A stretch of 64,000 nucleotides of DNA from an uncultured Bacilli bacterium (GTDB lineage Bacteria; Bacillota_I; Bacilli_A; RF39; UBA660): the NCBI GenBank assembly GCA_910585045.1, contig CAJUCD010000002.1:140009-204008 (forward strand), read 5' to 3'. The stretch's first letter is position 1. Every line of letters starts with the position of its first letter. Shown here one piece after another: positions 26,571 through 36,100 of this stretch. The notes below the pieces were generated by a model, which saw nothing but the letters and a program-made list of their open reading frames with translations, was not told where the DNA came from and did no database searches. The position numbers were made by a program, and so were the translations under genes.

Positions 26571-27474
26571 TGTCTTTATTTTTAAAATTCATTTTTGCTA
26601 TTTCTTTTAATTTATCAAAACCATATTCTTTTGCTATTTTAATTCCTATTTTATCAACATTAGGGCCAGCTCCCTTAGGTATTTCCATATTAAAGGCTTC
26701 GCTTAATTTGTGCATTTCTTTTAAAAAAATATAGCGAGATATAATAGAAGCGGCAGCAACAGACAAGCATTTATCTTCTGCTTTGGTCATAAAAGTAATA
26801 TTGTTTACTTTTTCTTTAGCATCTTTAATATGTTCATAATATTTCTTTGGATAAACAAATTGATCAACTACTATTTTATCGTAATCATAATTTTTGCTTT
26901 TTAAAGTACATAATACTTTGTTGTGAAGAATAGCTTTTATTTTATTCATATTAAGGTCTTCATTCCAGTTTTTATTATATGCTGTATTGGTAAGAATAAA
27001 AGTAGCGTAAGGAATTTTTTTTATTATTTCAGGAGCTATTTTTTTAATTTTAATGTCTGTGATTTTTTTTGAATCTCTAACTCCAAGTTCAGTTAGAAAA
27101 TCAATATTTTCTTTAGATACAAAAGTAGCAGTAACTACAATAGGTCCAAAAAAGTCTCCAGTTCCTACTTCGTCAGAACCAATTGAACTAGTATTTATAA
27201 ACACCTTTTTTTCTTCTTTGGTTTCTTTTTCTTTACCTGTAATATCTATAATACGACCATTTTTAATACGTTCTTCTTCAATCCAATAACTAGCTTCAAT
27301 ATCTGCACCTATTCCTTGAAACATCACTTTACCAGATTCATATAAAGTTGTAACACAATCATAATCTTTAACTTGAAAAAGAGAATATGGTGGGCATTTT
27401 GGTTCTACGCGGTCTTGATAAAATTCCATCATTTGGGCTTTTATATTATCACTTACTTTAAATACTATTGTCAT
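26545..27474 (-). CDS. rnhC: Ribonuclease HIII
   Basis: Degrades RNA in RNA:DNA hybrids. 309 residues: an N-terminal TBP-like substrate-binding domain (1-85) typical of RNase HIII, then the RNase H2-like core with IGSDEVGTGDFFGPIVV (Asp-Glu pair), DSKKIT, VVDQF and the AAASIISRY segment. Neighbour of cvpA as in B. subtilis (rnhC-zapA-cvpA region). RBS AGAGGTGT. Confidence 0.95.
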   Translation of the reverse strand: MTIVFKVSDNIKAQMMEFYQDRVEPKCPPYSLFQVKDYDCVTTLYESGKVMFQGIGADIEASYWIEEERIKNGRIIDITGKEKETKEEKKVFINTSSIGSDEVGTGDFFGPIVVTATFVSKENIDFLTELGVRDSKKITDIKIKKIAPEIIKKIPYATFILTNTAYNKNWNEDLNMNKIKAILHNKVLCTLKSKNYDYDKIVVDQFVYPKKYYEHIKDAKEKVNNITFMTKAEDKCLSVAAASIISRYIFLKEMHKLSEAFNMEIPKGAGPNVDKIGIKIAKEYGFDKLKEIAKMNFKNKDKIKAGLKN

Positions 27475-27560
27475 TTTGACACCTCTTTATAAATAATACC
27501 ACATATTACTTTATTTTTCAAAAAGTTTAGTATATAATGATTATATAGGAGAGTGAAAAA

Positions 27561-28286
27561 ATGACAATATTAGATTCAATTATAATTTTATTTTTATTAT
27601 GTGGAGCGGTTTTAGGATTTAAAAAAGGCGCGATTAAAAGTTTAGTAGCTTTAATTGGTACTATAGCAATGGTAGTAATAGCTTATTATCTTAAAAATCC
27701 TGTAGCTGATGCAATGTTTAATTTTGCACCATTCGTTAATTTTAGCGGGGAATGGGAAGGTTTAGTAACACTTAATATATTACTTTATGAGTCTATTGCT
27801 TATATTTTAGTATTTATAGTTTTATCTAGTATATTATCTATACTTTTAAAGGTTTCAGGAATTATTGAGAAAATATTAAGTGCAACAATAATTTTAGGAA
27901 TTCCATCTAAAATAATAGGAGCAGTCTTAGGTTTTTTAGAAGCTGTAGTATTTGGTTTTATAGTTTTGTTCGTTTTATTACAATTTAACGTAACTCATGA
28001 TTTAGTTAGTGAATCTAGTTTAGCTAATAGTATTATAAATAAAACGCCATTAATTAGTACAATGGTTAATGATACTTATAAAGCAATAAAAGATATTAGC
28101 AGTTTAAAAGATAAGTATAAAGATAATAATAGTAAAGATGCATATAATTCAGAAATTTTAAGCATAATGTTAAAGTATGAAGTAGTTACTCCAGATGTAA
28201 CACAAAAACTTATAGATAATAAGAAGCTAGAGTTTTCTGGAGCGCAAACAATTTTAAATAATTATAAGAAGGAGATTAGTAAATAA
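27561..28286 (+). CDS. cvpA: CvpA-family membrane protein
   Basis: 241 residues with four transmembrane helices in the first 165 (LDSIIILFLLCGAVLGFKKG at the start is characteristic) and a cytoplasmic or external helical tail. CvpA-like proteins are linked to cell-envelope homeostasis and, in E. coli, colicin V production. Its TAA shares the A of the next gene's ATG, so it is coupled to thioredoxin. Confidence 0.88.
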   Translation: MTILDSIIILFLLCGAVLGFKKGAIKSLVALIGTIAMVVIAYYLKNPVADAMFNFAPFVNFSGEWEGLVTLNILLYESIAYILVFIVLSSILSILLKVSGIIEKILSATIILGIPSKIIGAVLGFLEAVVFGFIVLFVLLQFNVTHDLVSESSLANSIINKTPLISTMVNDTYKAIKDISSLKDKYKDNNSKDAYNSEILSIMLKYEVVTPDVTQKLIDNKKLEFSGAQTILNNYKKEISK

Positions 28287-28576
28287 TGGTTAAACATTTA
28301 GAAAATGAAAATATGAAAGAAATAATTAAAGAGGGAGTTTGGGTAGTAGACTTTTATGCTGAATGGTGTGGCCCTTGTAAAATGCTTGGACCAGTATTAG
28401 AACAGTTACAAGAAAATGTTTTAAAAATTAATGTAGATAATCATGAAAGTTTAGCTCAAGAATATGGAGTAATGAGTATTCCTACAATTTGCTTTTTTAA
28501 AGATGGTGAATTGAAAAATAAAGTTGTTGGTTTTAGAAGTAAAGAAGAAATAGAAAAACTAATAGCAAGTATTTAA
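28286..28576 (+). CDS. trxA: Thioredoxin
   Basis: 96 residues with the active site WCGPC at about residues 28-32 (FYAEWCGPCKMLGP), cis-Pro in the VMSIPTICFF strand, and FKDGEL at the usual place. Reduces disulfides in cytoplasmic proteins. Shorter than E. coli TrxA by about 12 residues because the N-terminal strand is reduced. Confidence 0.95.
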   Translation: MVKHLENENMKEIIKEGVWVVDFYAEWCGPCKMLGPVLEQLQENVLKINVDNHESLAQEYGVMSIPTICFFKDGELKNKVVGFRSKEEIEKLIASI

Positions 28577-28604
28577 AAAAGAGAAAATATTTTCTCTTTT
28601 TTTG
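28576..28604 (+). terminator. Terminator after trxA
   Basis: Near-palindromic AAAGAGAAAATATTTTCTCTTT with a T run. Confidence 0.85.
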
Positions 28605-28627
28605 GTGATAATAAAAATGTGATTTTT

Positions 28628-29431
28628 ATGGAAGAATTTGAATATATTATTAGAACAGATTTAGCAGTACAAAAGAAAGTTTTAAAAAATACTAAATCTT
28701 ATAAATTAGGGAATATAACTGTAAAAAAATTTTATAGTAAGTCTTTTAATTATGTAAATATAATTTTTGATAATATAGAATTTGATGAAACAAAAAAAGA
28801 TATCAAAAAAATTATAATTAAGGAATTGCAAAGATATCTATTTAAGTATAAATTAAATCGTGATGATTCTCTTTTAGTTGTTGGATTAGGTAATAGGAGA
28901 GTTGCTAGTGATAGTTTAGGCTCTTTAGTAATAGACAATGTTCTTGCTACTGGATATGTTTCGGATTTAAATATTAATTCGAAATTAAGACCAGTATATA
29001 CATTTATACCAGGGATAATAAAAAATACTGGCTATGAAAGTTTTAGAAGTGTAAAAGCATTAGTTAAAGAGTTAAAACCTGATTTTTTAATAGTTGTTGA
29101 TTCATTAATAAGCGGAAGTGTAGATTATTTAAATAAGCTCATTCAAATAACTGATGAGGGAATTATTCCAGGAAGTGGTATTAGCAATTATCAAGAAGAA
29201 ATTAGTTTTAAAACGCTTGGTGTGCCTGTAATTGTAATAGGGGTACCAACTGCTACATTTGCTTCAACTATAATTAGAGATGCTTTAAATAAAAAAGAAG
29301 ATACAATTAAATATAAAACTGGTTATGATTTAGTTGTATCTTCTAAAGATATAGATTATTTTGTTAATGATATTAGTGTGTTGATTGGGAAAGCTATAAA
29401 TGAAACTTTTAATAACTTTAATATTTTTTAA
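28628..29431 (+). CDS. gpr: Germination protease Gpr
   Basis: Aspartic-type (A25) protease that degrades small acid-soluble spore proteins during outgrowth. Recognisable blocks are RTDLAVQKK at the N-terminus, VVGLGNRRVASDSLG, RPVYTFIPGIIKNTGYES, KPDFLIVVDSLISGS, IIPGSGISNYQEEIS and LGVPVIVIGVPTATFAST. At 267 residues it is about 100 shorter than B. subtilis Gpr, the loss being in the C-terminal half. The propeptide before RTDLA is only eight residues. I chose ATG 28628 over GTG 28619. Convergent with spoIID, 14 bases overlap. Confidence 0.92.
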   Translation: MEEFEYIIRTDLAVQKKVLKNTKSYKLGNITVKKFYSKSFNYVNIIFDNIEFDETKKDIKKIIIKELQRYLFKYKLNRDDSLLVVGLGNRRVASDSLGSLVIDNVLATGYVSDLNINSKLRPVYTFIPGIIKNTGYESFRSVKALVKELKPDFLIVVDSLISGSVDYLNKLIQITDEGIIPGSGISNYQEEISFKTLGVPVIVIGVPTATFASTIIRDALNKKEDTIKYKTGYDLVVSSKDIDYFVNDISVLIGKAINETFNNFNIF

Positions 29432-30749
29432 TGCTAATTCCTGTATAGTAATGTTTTAAAATTTGACTATAAGACCAACCTTGTTTTGCATATTCATTGG
29501 CACCATACTGACTCATTCCTACTCCATGCCCAAAACCTCTAGTTGTTATTACAATATTGTTTTCATTCAAAGTTATATCAAAATCTGTACTTCTAAGACC
29601 TAATATAGTACGAAATTTTACACCATCATAAGTATTAGTATCTATTGTAATAGAACTAATACGATTAGAATTATTTCGTACTATATTAATATTAGATAAA
29701 CTGGTTATTGGAATGCCAAGTTTATTACTAATGTTTTCATATGTAAAAGTTGTAGTTCTAAGATAGCTTGATACATTTTTGTCAACAGGACTTTCTACTG
29801 ATTGTAAGTAAGGAAAAGAACCAAAAACTGCTGTGGAATCTTCTGTATAACCATTACTAGTAGAATGATAAAAAGCATTTATTAAAGAATTATTGTAATA
29901 CATTACTAAACCTTTGGTACTTTCAACAGCATTTTTAACTTTGTTGTAATAAGCGTTAAAACTGTTACCCCATAAAGCTTTTAATTGGTTATTGTCTTTG
30001 TAGACTTGCGTAGAAGTAGTGTCAGTTAAAGTTTTACCATCTTGAATAGCTTTCAAAGCGTAAGTACGAGCAGCAATAGCTCCAGCTTTTAATGCTTCAT
30101 TATTAAAGGAAGCAGGCATTTCAGCAGCAACTACGCCTATTAAATATTCTTCTAATTCAATATTTAATATAGTACCATTACTTCTTTTGATGGTAATCAT
30201 TTTACCTGTAACAACATTAGGAACTTGGGGCTTAGTATCGGGTTTAGATTCTGTGATATTTTCAGAAGGAGGAGTAGGCTTTGTTGGAACAGAGGTTGCA
30301 GGTTTTGATGGTTTTGTAGTTGATACAGGTGGCTTAGGAGTTGGCTTAATTGTTGCAGGGGTAGTGGGCTTACTAGAGATATTTTCATTTTCTTTGACTG
30401 TTTCTTCTTCTTTTATTTCAACTTTGTTTTCTTCTTCTTTAGTTTCAGTTTTTTCATCAACAATAGTTTCATTTAGGGTAATTAAATTTGTAGTATAATT
30501 GTAATCAATATCTTTATTTTTATGAGGTGGGGTTGTTAAAAGGCACATTCCAAGCATAAAACTACCTGCCATAAGAATTATTTTTTTACCATTAAAATTT
30601 ATTTTATTGTTCTTTATATAAGTGTTTATTTCATTATTTATAGTCTTTTTCTTTTCGGGATGCATATTAGCGAATTCTGTATTATTATCTAAAAACAAAA
30701 AAAGTATTTCTTCATTATTTATTTTTTTTATTTCATAATTATTTATCAT
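29418..30749 (-). CDS. spoIID: SpoIID-family spore peptidoglycan hydrolase
   Basis: 443 residues: short cytoplasmic N-terminus (1-50), one membrane helix (about 54-71, KKIILMAGSFMLGMCLL), a low-complexity Thr/Pro/Lys/Glu linker (about 90-185), then the SpoIID/LytB domain. The latter includes MPASFNNEALKAGAIAARTY with the Glu that is catalytic in SpoIID, and ends FGHGVGMSQYGANEYAKQG. SpoIID is the lytic transglycosylase of the engulfment DMP machine. The unusually long linker and cytoplasmic N-terminal extension are longer than in Bacillus. RBS GGTGAT. Confidence 0.93.
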   Translation of the reverse strand: MINNYEIKKINNEEILFLFLDNNTEFANMHPEKKKTINNEINTYIKNNKINFNGKKIILMAGSFMLGMCLLTTPPHKNKDIDYNYTTNLITLNETIVDEKTETKEEENKVEIKEEETVKENENISSKPTTPATIKPTPKPPVSTTKPSKPATSVPTKPTPPSENITESKPDTKPQVPNVVTGKMITIKRSNGTILNIELEEYLIGVVAAEMPASFNNEALKAGAIAARTYALKAIQDGKTLTDTTSTQVYKDNNQLKALWGNSFNAYYNKVKNAVESTKGLVMYYNNSLINAFYHSTSNGYTEDSTAVFGSFPYLQSVESPVDKNVSSYLRTTTFTYENISNKLGIPITSLSNINIVRNNSNRISSITIDTNTYDGVKFRTILGLRSTDFDITLNENNIVITTRGFGHGVGMSQYGANEYAKQGWSYSQILKHYYTGISIKKY

Positions 30750-30833
30750 ATTATCACCAGTATTAGTTTTGATAAATTAAGTGATTTTTATCCCTAAAAG
30801 ATAAGAAAATTCTAAAATTTATTTTTTTTAATT

Positions 30834-30860
30834 AAAAAAGCTTTATTTATGTTCTAAAGC
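30834..30860 (-). terminator. Terminator of the small membrane-protein gene
   Basis: On the minus strand GCTTTA, nine-base loop, TAAAGC and six T. The last codons of the gene lie in the stem. Confidence 0.75.
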
Positions 30861-31139
30861 TATTTTGTTTAATACTTTTAATTTAATAGAATAAATTCCT
30901 ATAATATAAATGGTTGCTATTATTATCAGTGTGATTGCTGTAAAAATACTACTGAATTTATTGTTTTCATAATTTATTGCATAAAATAGTATTAATGCTG
31001 CAAAAGAGTAACCAATAATTGCATAAAATTTTAATCTGTTTAATCGTATTTTAAGATTACTATTCATATATTCTTTATTATATATTTCTTTAATTTCTTT
31101 CTTTTTCTCCTTTGTTAATGTATAATAATATTTCTTCAT
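30843..31139 (-). CDS. Unknown 98-residue protein with two membrane helices
   Basis: Lys-rich N-terminus (MKKYYYTLTKEKKKEIKEIY), two hydrophobic helices at about residues 42-57 and 66-85, and a short positively charged tail. No family recognised. ATG 31139 has GAGGTG seven bases upstream, so I do not use the longer frame. It stands alone between spoIID and the tRNA cluster. Confidence 0.7.
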   Translation of the reverse strand: MKKYYYTLTKEKKKEIKEIYNKEYMNSNLKIRLNRLKFYAIIGYSFAALILFYAINYENNKFSSIFTAITLIIIATIYIIGIYSIKLKVLNKIALEHK

Positions 31140-31226
31140 AAAACACCTCATAGATATTTTAACATAATTTAATTTTATAAAAAAGAGCTTTCAAAAATTA
31201 TTTTGAATAAAAAATTAAAAAAATAC

Positions 31227-31254
31227 TTGCCTTTTAACAAAAATATGTTATAAT
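31227..31254 (+). promoter_or_regulatory. Promoter of the tRNA cluster
   Basis: TTGCCT (31227-31232), 16 bases, TATAAT (31249-31254); first tRNA begins 20 bases later. Confidence 0.75.
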
Positions 31255-31273
31255 TAAATAGCGTTTAAGAGAT

Positions 31274-31349
31274 GTCTCCTTAGCTCAGCTGGTAGAGCAA
31301 CTGACTCTTAATCAGTGGGTCCAGGGTTCGAATCCCTGAGGGGACACCA
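31274..31349 (+). tRNA. tRNA-Lys (anticodon CTT)
   Basis: Acceptor GTCTCCT/AGGGGAC with G-U pair, anticodon loop ACTCTTAAT (CTT), T loop GGTTCGAATCC, encoded CCA. Confidence 0.97.
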
Positions 31350-31364
31350 TTAGATTTTTGCTTT

Positions 31365-31441
<77 letters not shown>

Positions 31442-31450
31442 TTTATTTAT

Positions 31451-31527
31451 GGCCAGTTGGTGAAGCGGCTTAACACACTGCCCTTTCACGGCAGCATTCA
31501 CGGGTTCGAATCCCGTACTGGTCACCA
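31451..31527 (+). tRNA. tRNA-Glu (anticodon TTC)
   Basis: Acceptor GGCCAGT/ACTGGTC, anticodon loop CTTTCAC (TTC), T loop GGTTCGAATCC, encoded CCA. It could also be the Gln precursor substrate type only if misread; the anticodon says Glu. Confidence 0.96.
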
Positions 31528-31539
31528 TTTAGTTATTTA

Positions 31540-31560
31540 GCCCTTAAATAGGGTTTTTTT
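31540..31560 (+). terminator. Terminator of the tRNA cluster
   Basis: CCCT and AGGG with a short AT loop, followed by seven T. Confidence 0.8.
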
Positions 31561-31641
31561 AATGCTTATTTTTAATTTGCATAACAATTATGAAATATTT
31601 TTCTTTCTAATGTTTTTTCTTATAGTAAGTTTTATTAAATT

Positions 31642-31666
31642 AAAAAGCTTACTCTACAAAGTAAGC
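31642..31666 (-). terminator. Terminator of the carboxypeptidase gene
   Basis: On the minus strand GCTTACT, loop, AGTAAGC and TTTTTA. The end of the coding region lies in the stem. Confidence 0.8.
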
Positions 31667-32614
31667 ATAGTATTCATCGAAAGTTATATTGTTTTCATAT
31701 ATATAAGTGGCTGCTTCAGTACCGACATATCGCCAATGCCAAGCTTCAGCAGCGAATCCTGTGATATATTGCTTATCTTCTTGATATCTTTCAATGAAGC
31801 CAAAACGATATGCATTATTGATTAACCAAGTATGAGCAGGGGAACCTTTAAAATTACTAGTAGAAGTATGTTCTTTGCTAAAAATATCTAGGGAAAGACC
31901 GGTTTGATGTTCAGAATATCCAGGTCTGGCAGCAATTGAGTCGGCATAAGTAGTTCCACGAGAATTTTTGTAATCGTCATAGACATTCTTTTGAGATTCA
32001 AAGGTACGATAGCTAGAATTTATAATTAAATAAATATCTTCTTTTTGAGCTTCATTCCACATATCAGTAAAAGCCTCATAAGTTTCTTGTCTTATTTTAT
32101 GATCATTACCATAGTAATATTTATTATTGATATTTATTAAATCATTAGGTTCATAAGTTTCGTTTAAATGATAATACTTGTTTACAATTAATAAGTTATC
32201 TTTTGCTAAATCGGTATCTAAATCATGATCGTAATACTTATAATCATTATTGGTATTAACCATGCTTATTATTTTAGTAGAATTATATTCTTTATGTTCA
32301 TTATGGTAATTTAAATAACGATTAAGATGTTTTTTTAAATAATACTTTTCTTGAATTAGACTTAATAAAAATTCATGTTTCTCTTGAGTTAGTAATGATT
32401 CTATAGTTTCTGCATTAGTTTTTTCTTCAAGCATTTTTAGTTCTTCTTTGGTATAACCAATTTTTAATAATTTATATTCTGCAGTTTTTTGGTATTCTAA
32501 GTCTTTAATTATGTTTTTAGCGGCATATATTCCTATTCCTAGAAATATTATGATTATACCTAAATACCAAACTTGTTTTTTAAGTTTTAGTTTAGTTTTT
32601 TTCAAAATGATCAC
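31649..32614 (-). CDS. VanY/LdcB-type D-alanyl (LD/DD) carboxypeptidase
   Basis: 321 residues anchored by an N-terminal helix (about 14-32, VWYLGIIIIFLGIGIYAAK); the catalytic domain faces outside. Zinc site: SEHQTGLSLDIF (His and Asp ligands, about 223-234) and the AEAWHWRYVG motif near residue 290 (third His). SSYRTFESQ at about 200 is the substrate-loop signature. It trims D-Ala from peptidoglycan stem peptides. The linker (40-130) is helical. RBS AAGGTGAT. Confidence 0.93.
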   Translation of the reverse strand: MIILKKTKLKLKKQVWYLGIIIIFLGIGIYAAKNIIKDLEYQKTAEYKLLKIGYTKEELKMLEEKTNAETIESLLTQEKHEFLLSLIQEKYYLKKHLNRYLNYHNEHKEYNSTKIISMVNTNNDYKYYDHDLDTDLAKDNLLIVNKYYHLNETYEPNDLININNKYYYGNDHKIRQETYEAFTDMWNEAQKEDIYLIINSSYRTFESQKNVYDDYKNSRGTTYADSIAARPGYSEHQTGLSLDIFSKEHTSTSNFKGSPAHTWLINNAYRFGFIERYQEDKQYITGFAAEAWHWRYVGTEAATYIYENNITFDEYYAYFVE

Positions 32615-32708
32615 CTTAAATATATTATACCCAGAAAATTTATATTTGACAAATTATTTTAGAAGTTGTAAGATTAAGTTGTAAAGTTAATAGTAAAGGA
32701 AGAAATTT

Positions 32709-33068
32709 ATGCATAATAATAAAGTGATTTTAGGGTATTGTCCTAATTTTGATAGAATAGTAAATACAGATTTTTTTGAAGGTGATAATCTTTCTTTTCA
32801 ATTAGTTAAAATATATAAAGATTTTATATTTAAAATTGATATAAATAATGAAGAAGATATTATAAAAGCACGAGAAATAGATAGAACAATGGGCAAGTAT
32901 GTAGAAGATTATTTTTTTCGTAAGACGTTGCAAAAAGAGTTGCTTAGAATCAGAATAAAAAGAACTGCTGGAGATGTAATTAGAGCAATTGTTGATAGTA
33001 TTATTCAAATTTTTAAGCGTTATGAATTAGATTCAACTAGAAAAATCTATATTTCTAAATGGATATAG
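32709..33068 (+). CDS. Unknown 119-residue protein
   Basis: No family recognised. Mixed N-terminal half (VILGYCPNFDRIVNTDFF), a helical C-terminal half rich in Arg and Lys, no membrane segment. Preceded by AAAGGAAG. It stands alone before the large LRR gene, 67 bases apart, with a TATAAT-like box between, so it may be transcribed separately. Confidence 0.68.
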   Translation: MHNNKVILGYCPNFDRIVNTDFFEGDNLSFQLVKIYKDFIFKIDINNEEDIIKAREIDRTMGKYVEDYFFRKTLQKELLRIRIKRTAGDVIRAIVDSIIQIFKRYELDSTRKIYISKWI

Positions 33069-33135
33069 TTTTTTTATTTGCAAAAATAAAAGTTTTATGT
33101 TATAATATGCCCCAATAAAAAAGAAGGGGATTATT

Positions 33136-36100
33136 ATGGGTGATACTAATAATTGGATTATCTCTGATGGTACTTTATTTGGTTGTACAGGTCAAGATGA
33201 AAATGCTGTAGTGCCATATAATGTTAATGTTATCTTTAATAATGCTTTTGTAGAAAGACATTTTAAGTCATTGTCTTTGTCTTTTAATGTGAAAGAAATT
33301 AAGGATTATGCTTTTTTTAATACTTTTGTTGATAATTTAATTTTATCTAATAAAGGAAAAGCTTTAGATTTATTAAAACAATTATTTTCAGAAACTAATA
33401 ATGTATCCTCAATTAAAAAAATTACTTTTACTTGTTCTGATCCTTGTTCTAAAAATGCTAAATTTGAAGTGATGAGAGAAATATCTCAAATAGTAGGACA
33501 AACTATACCTATAGAGTTTAAGCTTTCTATGGCTTCTAGTATGGTAAAGAGAAGACTTCTTATAAAAGACGCTGATGATGTTGATGCTGGTTTGTTTATA
33601 GATACTATAAATGAATTATGTATTGATAATAGTGAAGGACAATTATTTGATATAGTTAAACGGATAAAAGAATTGGGAATTAGTAATTGGCAAAAAATTT
33701 GTGTTAATACTCCTTTGACAGATAAGGAAATATGGGATGTTTATTTAATTTTAGGTGAATTATTACCAATGGAATGCAATGGTCTAAAAGTGGCGATATT
33801 AGGTAAAAAATATGATTTAGATTGTGTTGGAGAGACAGTTTTTATTGATGCTTCTTCTAGCAATGCAATTTTTCTCATAAAAAAAACTTTAAAAAATAAT
33901 AAGGACGCTTTTATAAATACTAAAAGATTAGTAATTAGAGGAGATTATTTAACGCTTGGAGAGTCTGATAATATATATGAATTATTAGGCCACCCAGTAA
34001 CTATAGTTAATGAAATTAAAGGTGAAGAAAAGAAAAAAAGAAAATTATTTGTTGATCCTACAGTTGAAATCTTAGATAATAACTATTATAATGCTTGGGA
34101 ACTTAATGATGTTGTTTTAACGCAAAATTTAGATACTTTAAGAGGTTTAGAAAACAATTTTATTAATATTTTAGATTTACCTTGTAGTACCATTAGAATA
34201 GAAGAAGATTTTTTAGCAAATTCTCCTTTAGAATCATTAAGTTTTACAGATAGAATAACTAGTGTTGGTGATGGCGCTTGTAAAGGAACTCATATTAAAG
34301 AATTATGTATTTTAGCATATAATGGTCGAATTAAAGAAACTTTAGAATTATTTTTAAAAGCAACTCCTGATATTTTTGATGATTTAGAACATTTAGCTAT
34401 ATTAGGTTCTAGTTTAAGCGAAGAAGAAATAGCTGCTATTAAAATGGTAGTTGGCGAGAATGTTGATGTGGAATATCAGGTAAGTCTTGATGATGATTTA
34501 TTAAATCAGGATGATGAAGAATTCTTGATAATAGATGGAATATTAATTGAATATCGTGATACAAAAAAAGATGTAATAATTCCATATGGAGTACTAGAGA
34601 TATTACCAGGAGTATTTGAGGGTAAAGAATTAAATTCTGTAAGTTTTCCAAGTACTGTAGAAGTTATAGGTAAAAGAGCTTTTGCAAATAATAATTTGAC
34701 AGATGTAGTACTTCCTTATAGTATAAAAATAGTTTATAATCAGGCATTTAATGGTAATAAGTTGGAGGAACTTACAATAAGCGATAATTTATTGTTATAT
34801 TCATATAATATTATATCTTTAGATGATGCTAAGTTATTAAAAGGATTATATATTAATAATTTTGAGTCAGGAAAATTATTAAATTTTTTAAAATTACTAT
34901 TTATGACTTATTCTTTTGATAGTTTAGAAAAGTTGATTATTGGCGGTAAAAAGTTAAGTGAACAAGAAGAAATAGCTTTGCATGAAATTTTATTAGCTAA
35001 TAATGTAAATGGAGATATTTTTCAATATTCAGAAGCTTATAATGTTGATGTTTTGGATGTTAATTCTGAGTCTAAGCAAAAATTAAATATTAATAATAGT
35101 AATTGGAAAATAGTTAATAATAGACTTATTAGATATTTAGGTTCGGAATCAAATGTTATAATACCTGATGGTGTGGTAGCAATAGGAAAAGAAGCTTTTC
35201 GAGATACTAAAGTTATGAATGCTAAGTTTCCAAGTACTCTTAAGACTATAGAGGCAAGAGCTTTAGCTAGTAATAACATAGAAAGAGCTATTATACCTGA
35301 TAGTGTAGAACAAATAAGGGAACGAGCATTTGCAGATAATCCTCTTAATTATTTATCTATATCTACTAATACAATAAGTTTTAATGATGATAGTGATTTG
35401 AAATCATTTGATTTAGATTTTGTAACAACTATTTGTATTAGAAATTATGATGGGAATGCATATCAATTATTAGCTAAATTGTGTAATAACCAGAGTTTAT
35501 CATGTTTAGAAAAAGTAGTTATTACAGGCAAAAAATTATCTTTTGTAGAGAATCTAAAAATTAAAAAGTTTCTTAAAATGGTAAAGAAAGATGTAAGTTT
35601 AGTTTATCAAAAAAATGTTCAAGAATTAGAAGAAGATTTTCCTCTTTTTCAAGATGAAGAAATTAATACGCTTGTTTGGACAATTAATGAAGTTATAGAT
35701 ATGTTGCATTTTGAAGATAGAGATGTTGTACAAAATCGTATTAAAGAATTGTTAAATAAGTATGTAGAAAATTTAAAAGCTTTAGAACCTCATTTGGATT
35801 TTGAAACTGATTTTTCTTTATGTTTATTAGCAGATCCTAAAACAATTAGAATTAGCTTAATTGCAGAATTAGAAAGCATTATTAATCATTTAAATAATCA
35901 TTCTTTATATTCAGATATTTTAGTAAAGATTGCTCAGTTTAAAGAATTATTAAATGATAAAGAAGTAAATGAAATGCCATCTAAAATAGTAGAATTAGAA
36001 GACCTGGTAAAATCAATTATGGTTATTGCTAATATGAGAGAAAATACTGAAATTAAGCAAAGATTAGAAAAGATTTTAAAAGATAATGAGAGTTTGGCTT

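Noticed and set aside
30187..30498. Plus-strand frame inside spoIID
   Set aside because: It is the complement of the Thr/Pro/Lys linker of spoIID and has low-complexity Val/Gly content.
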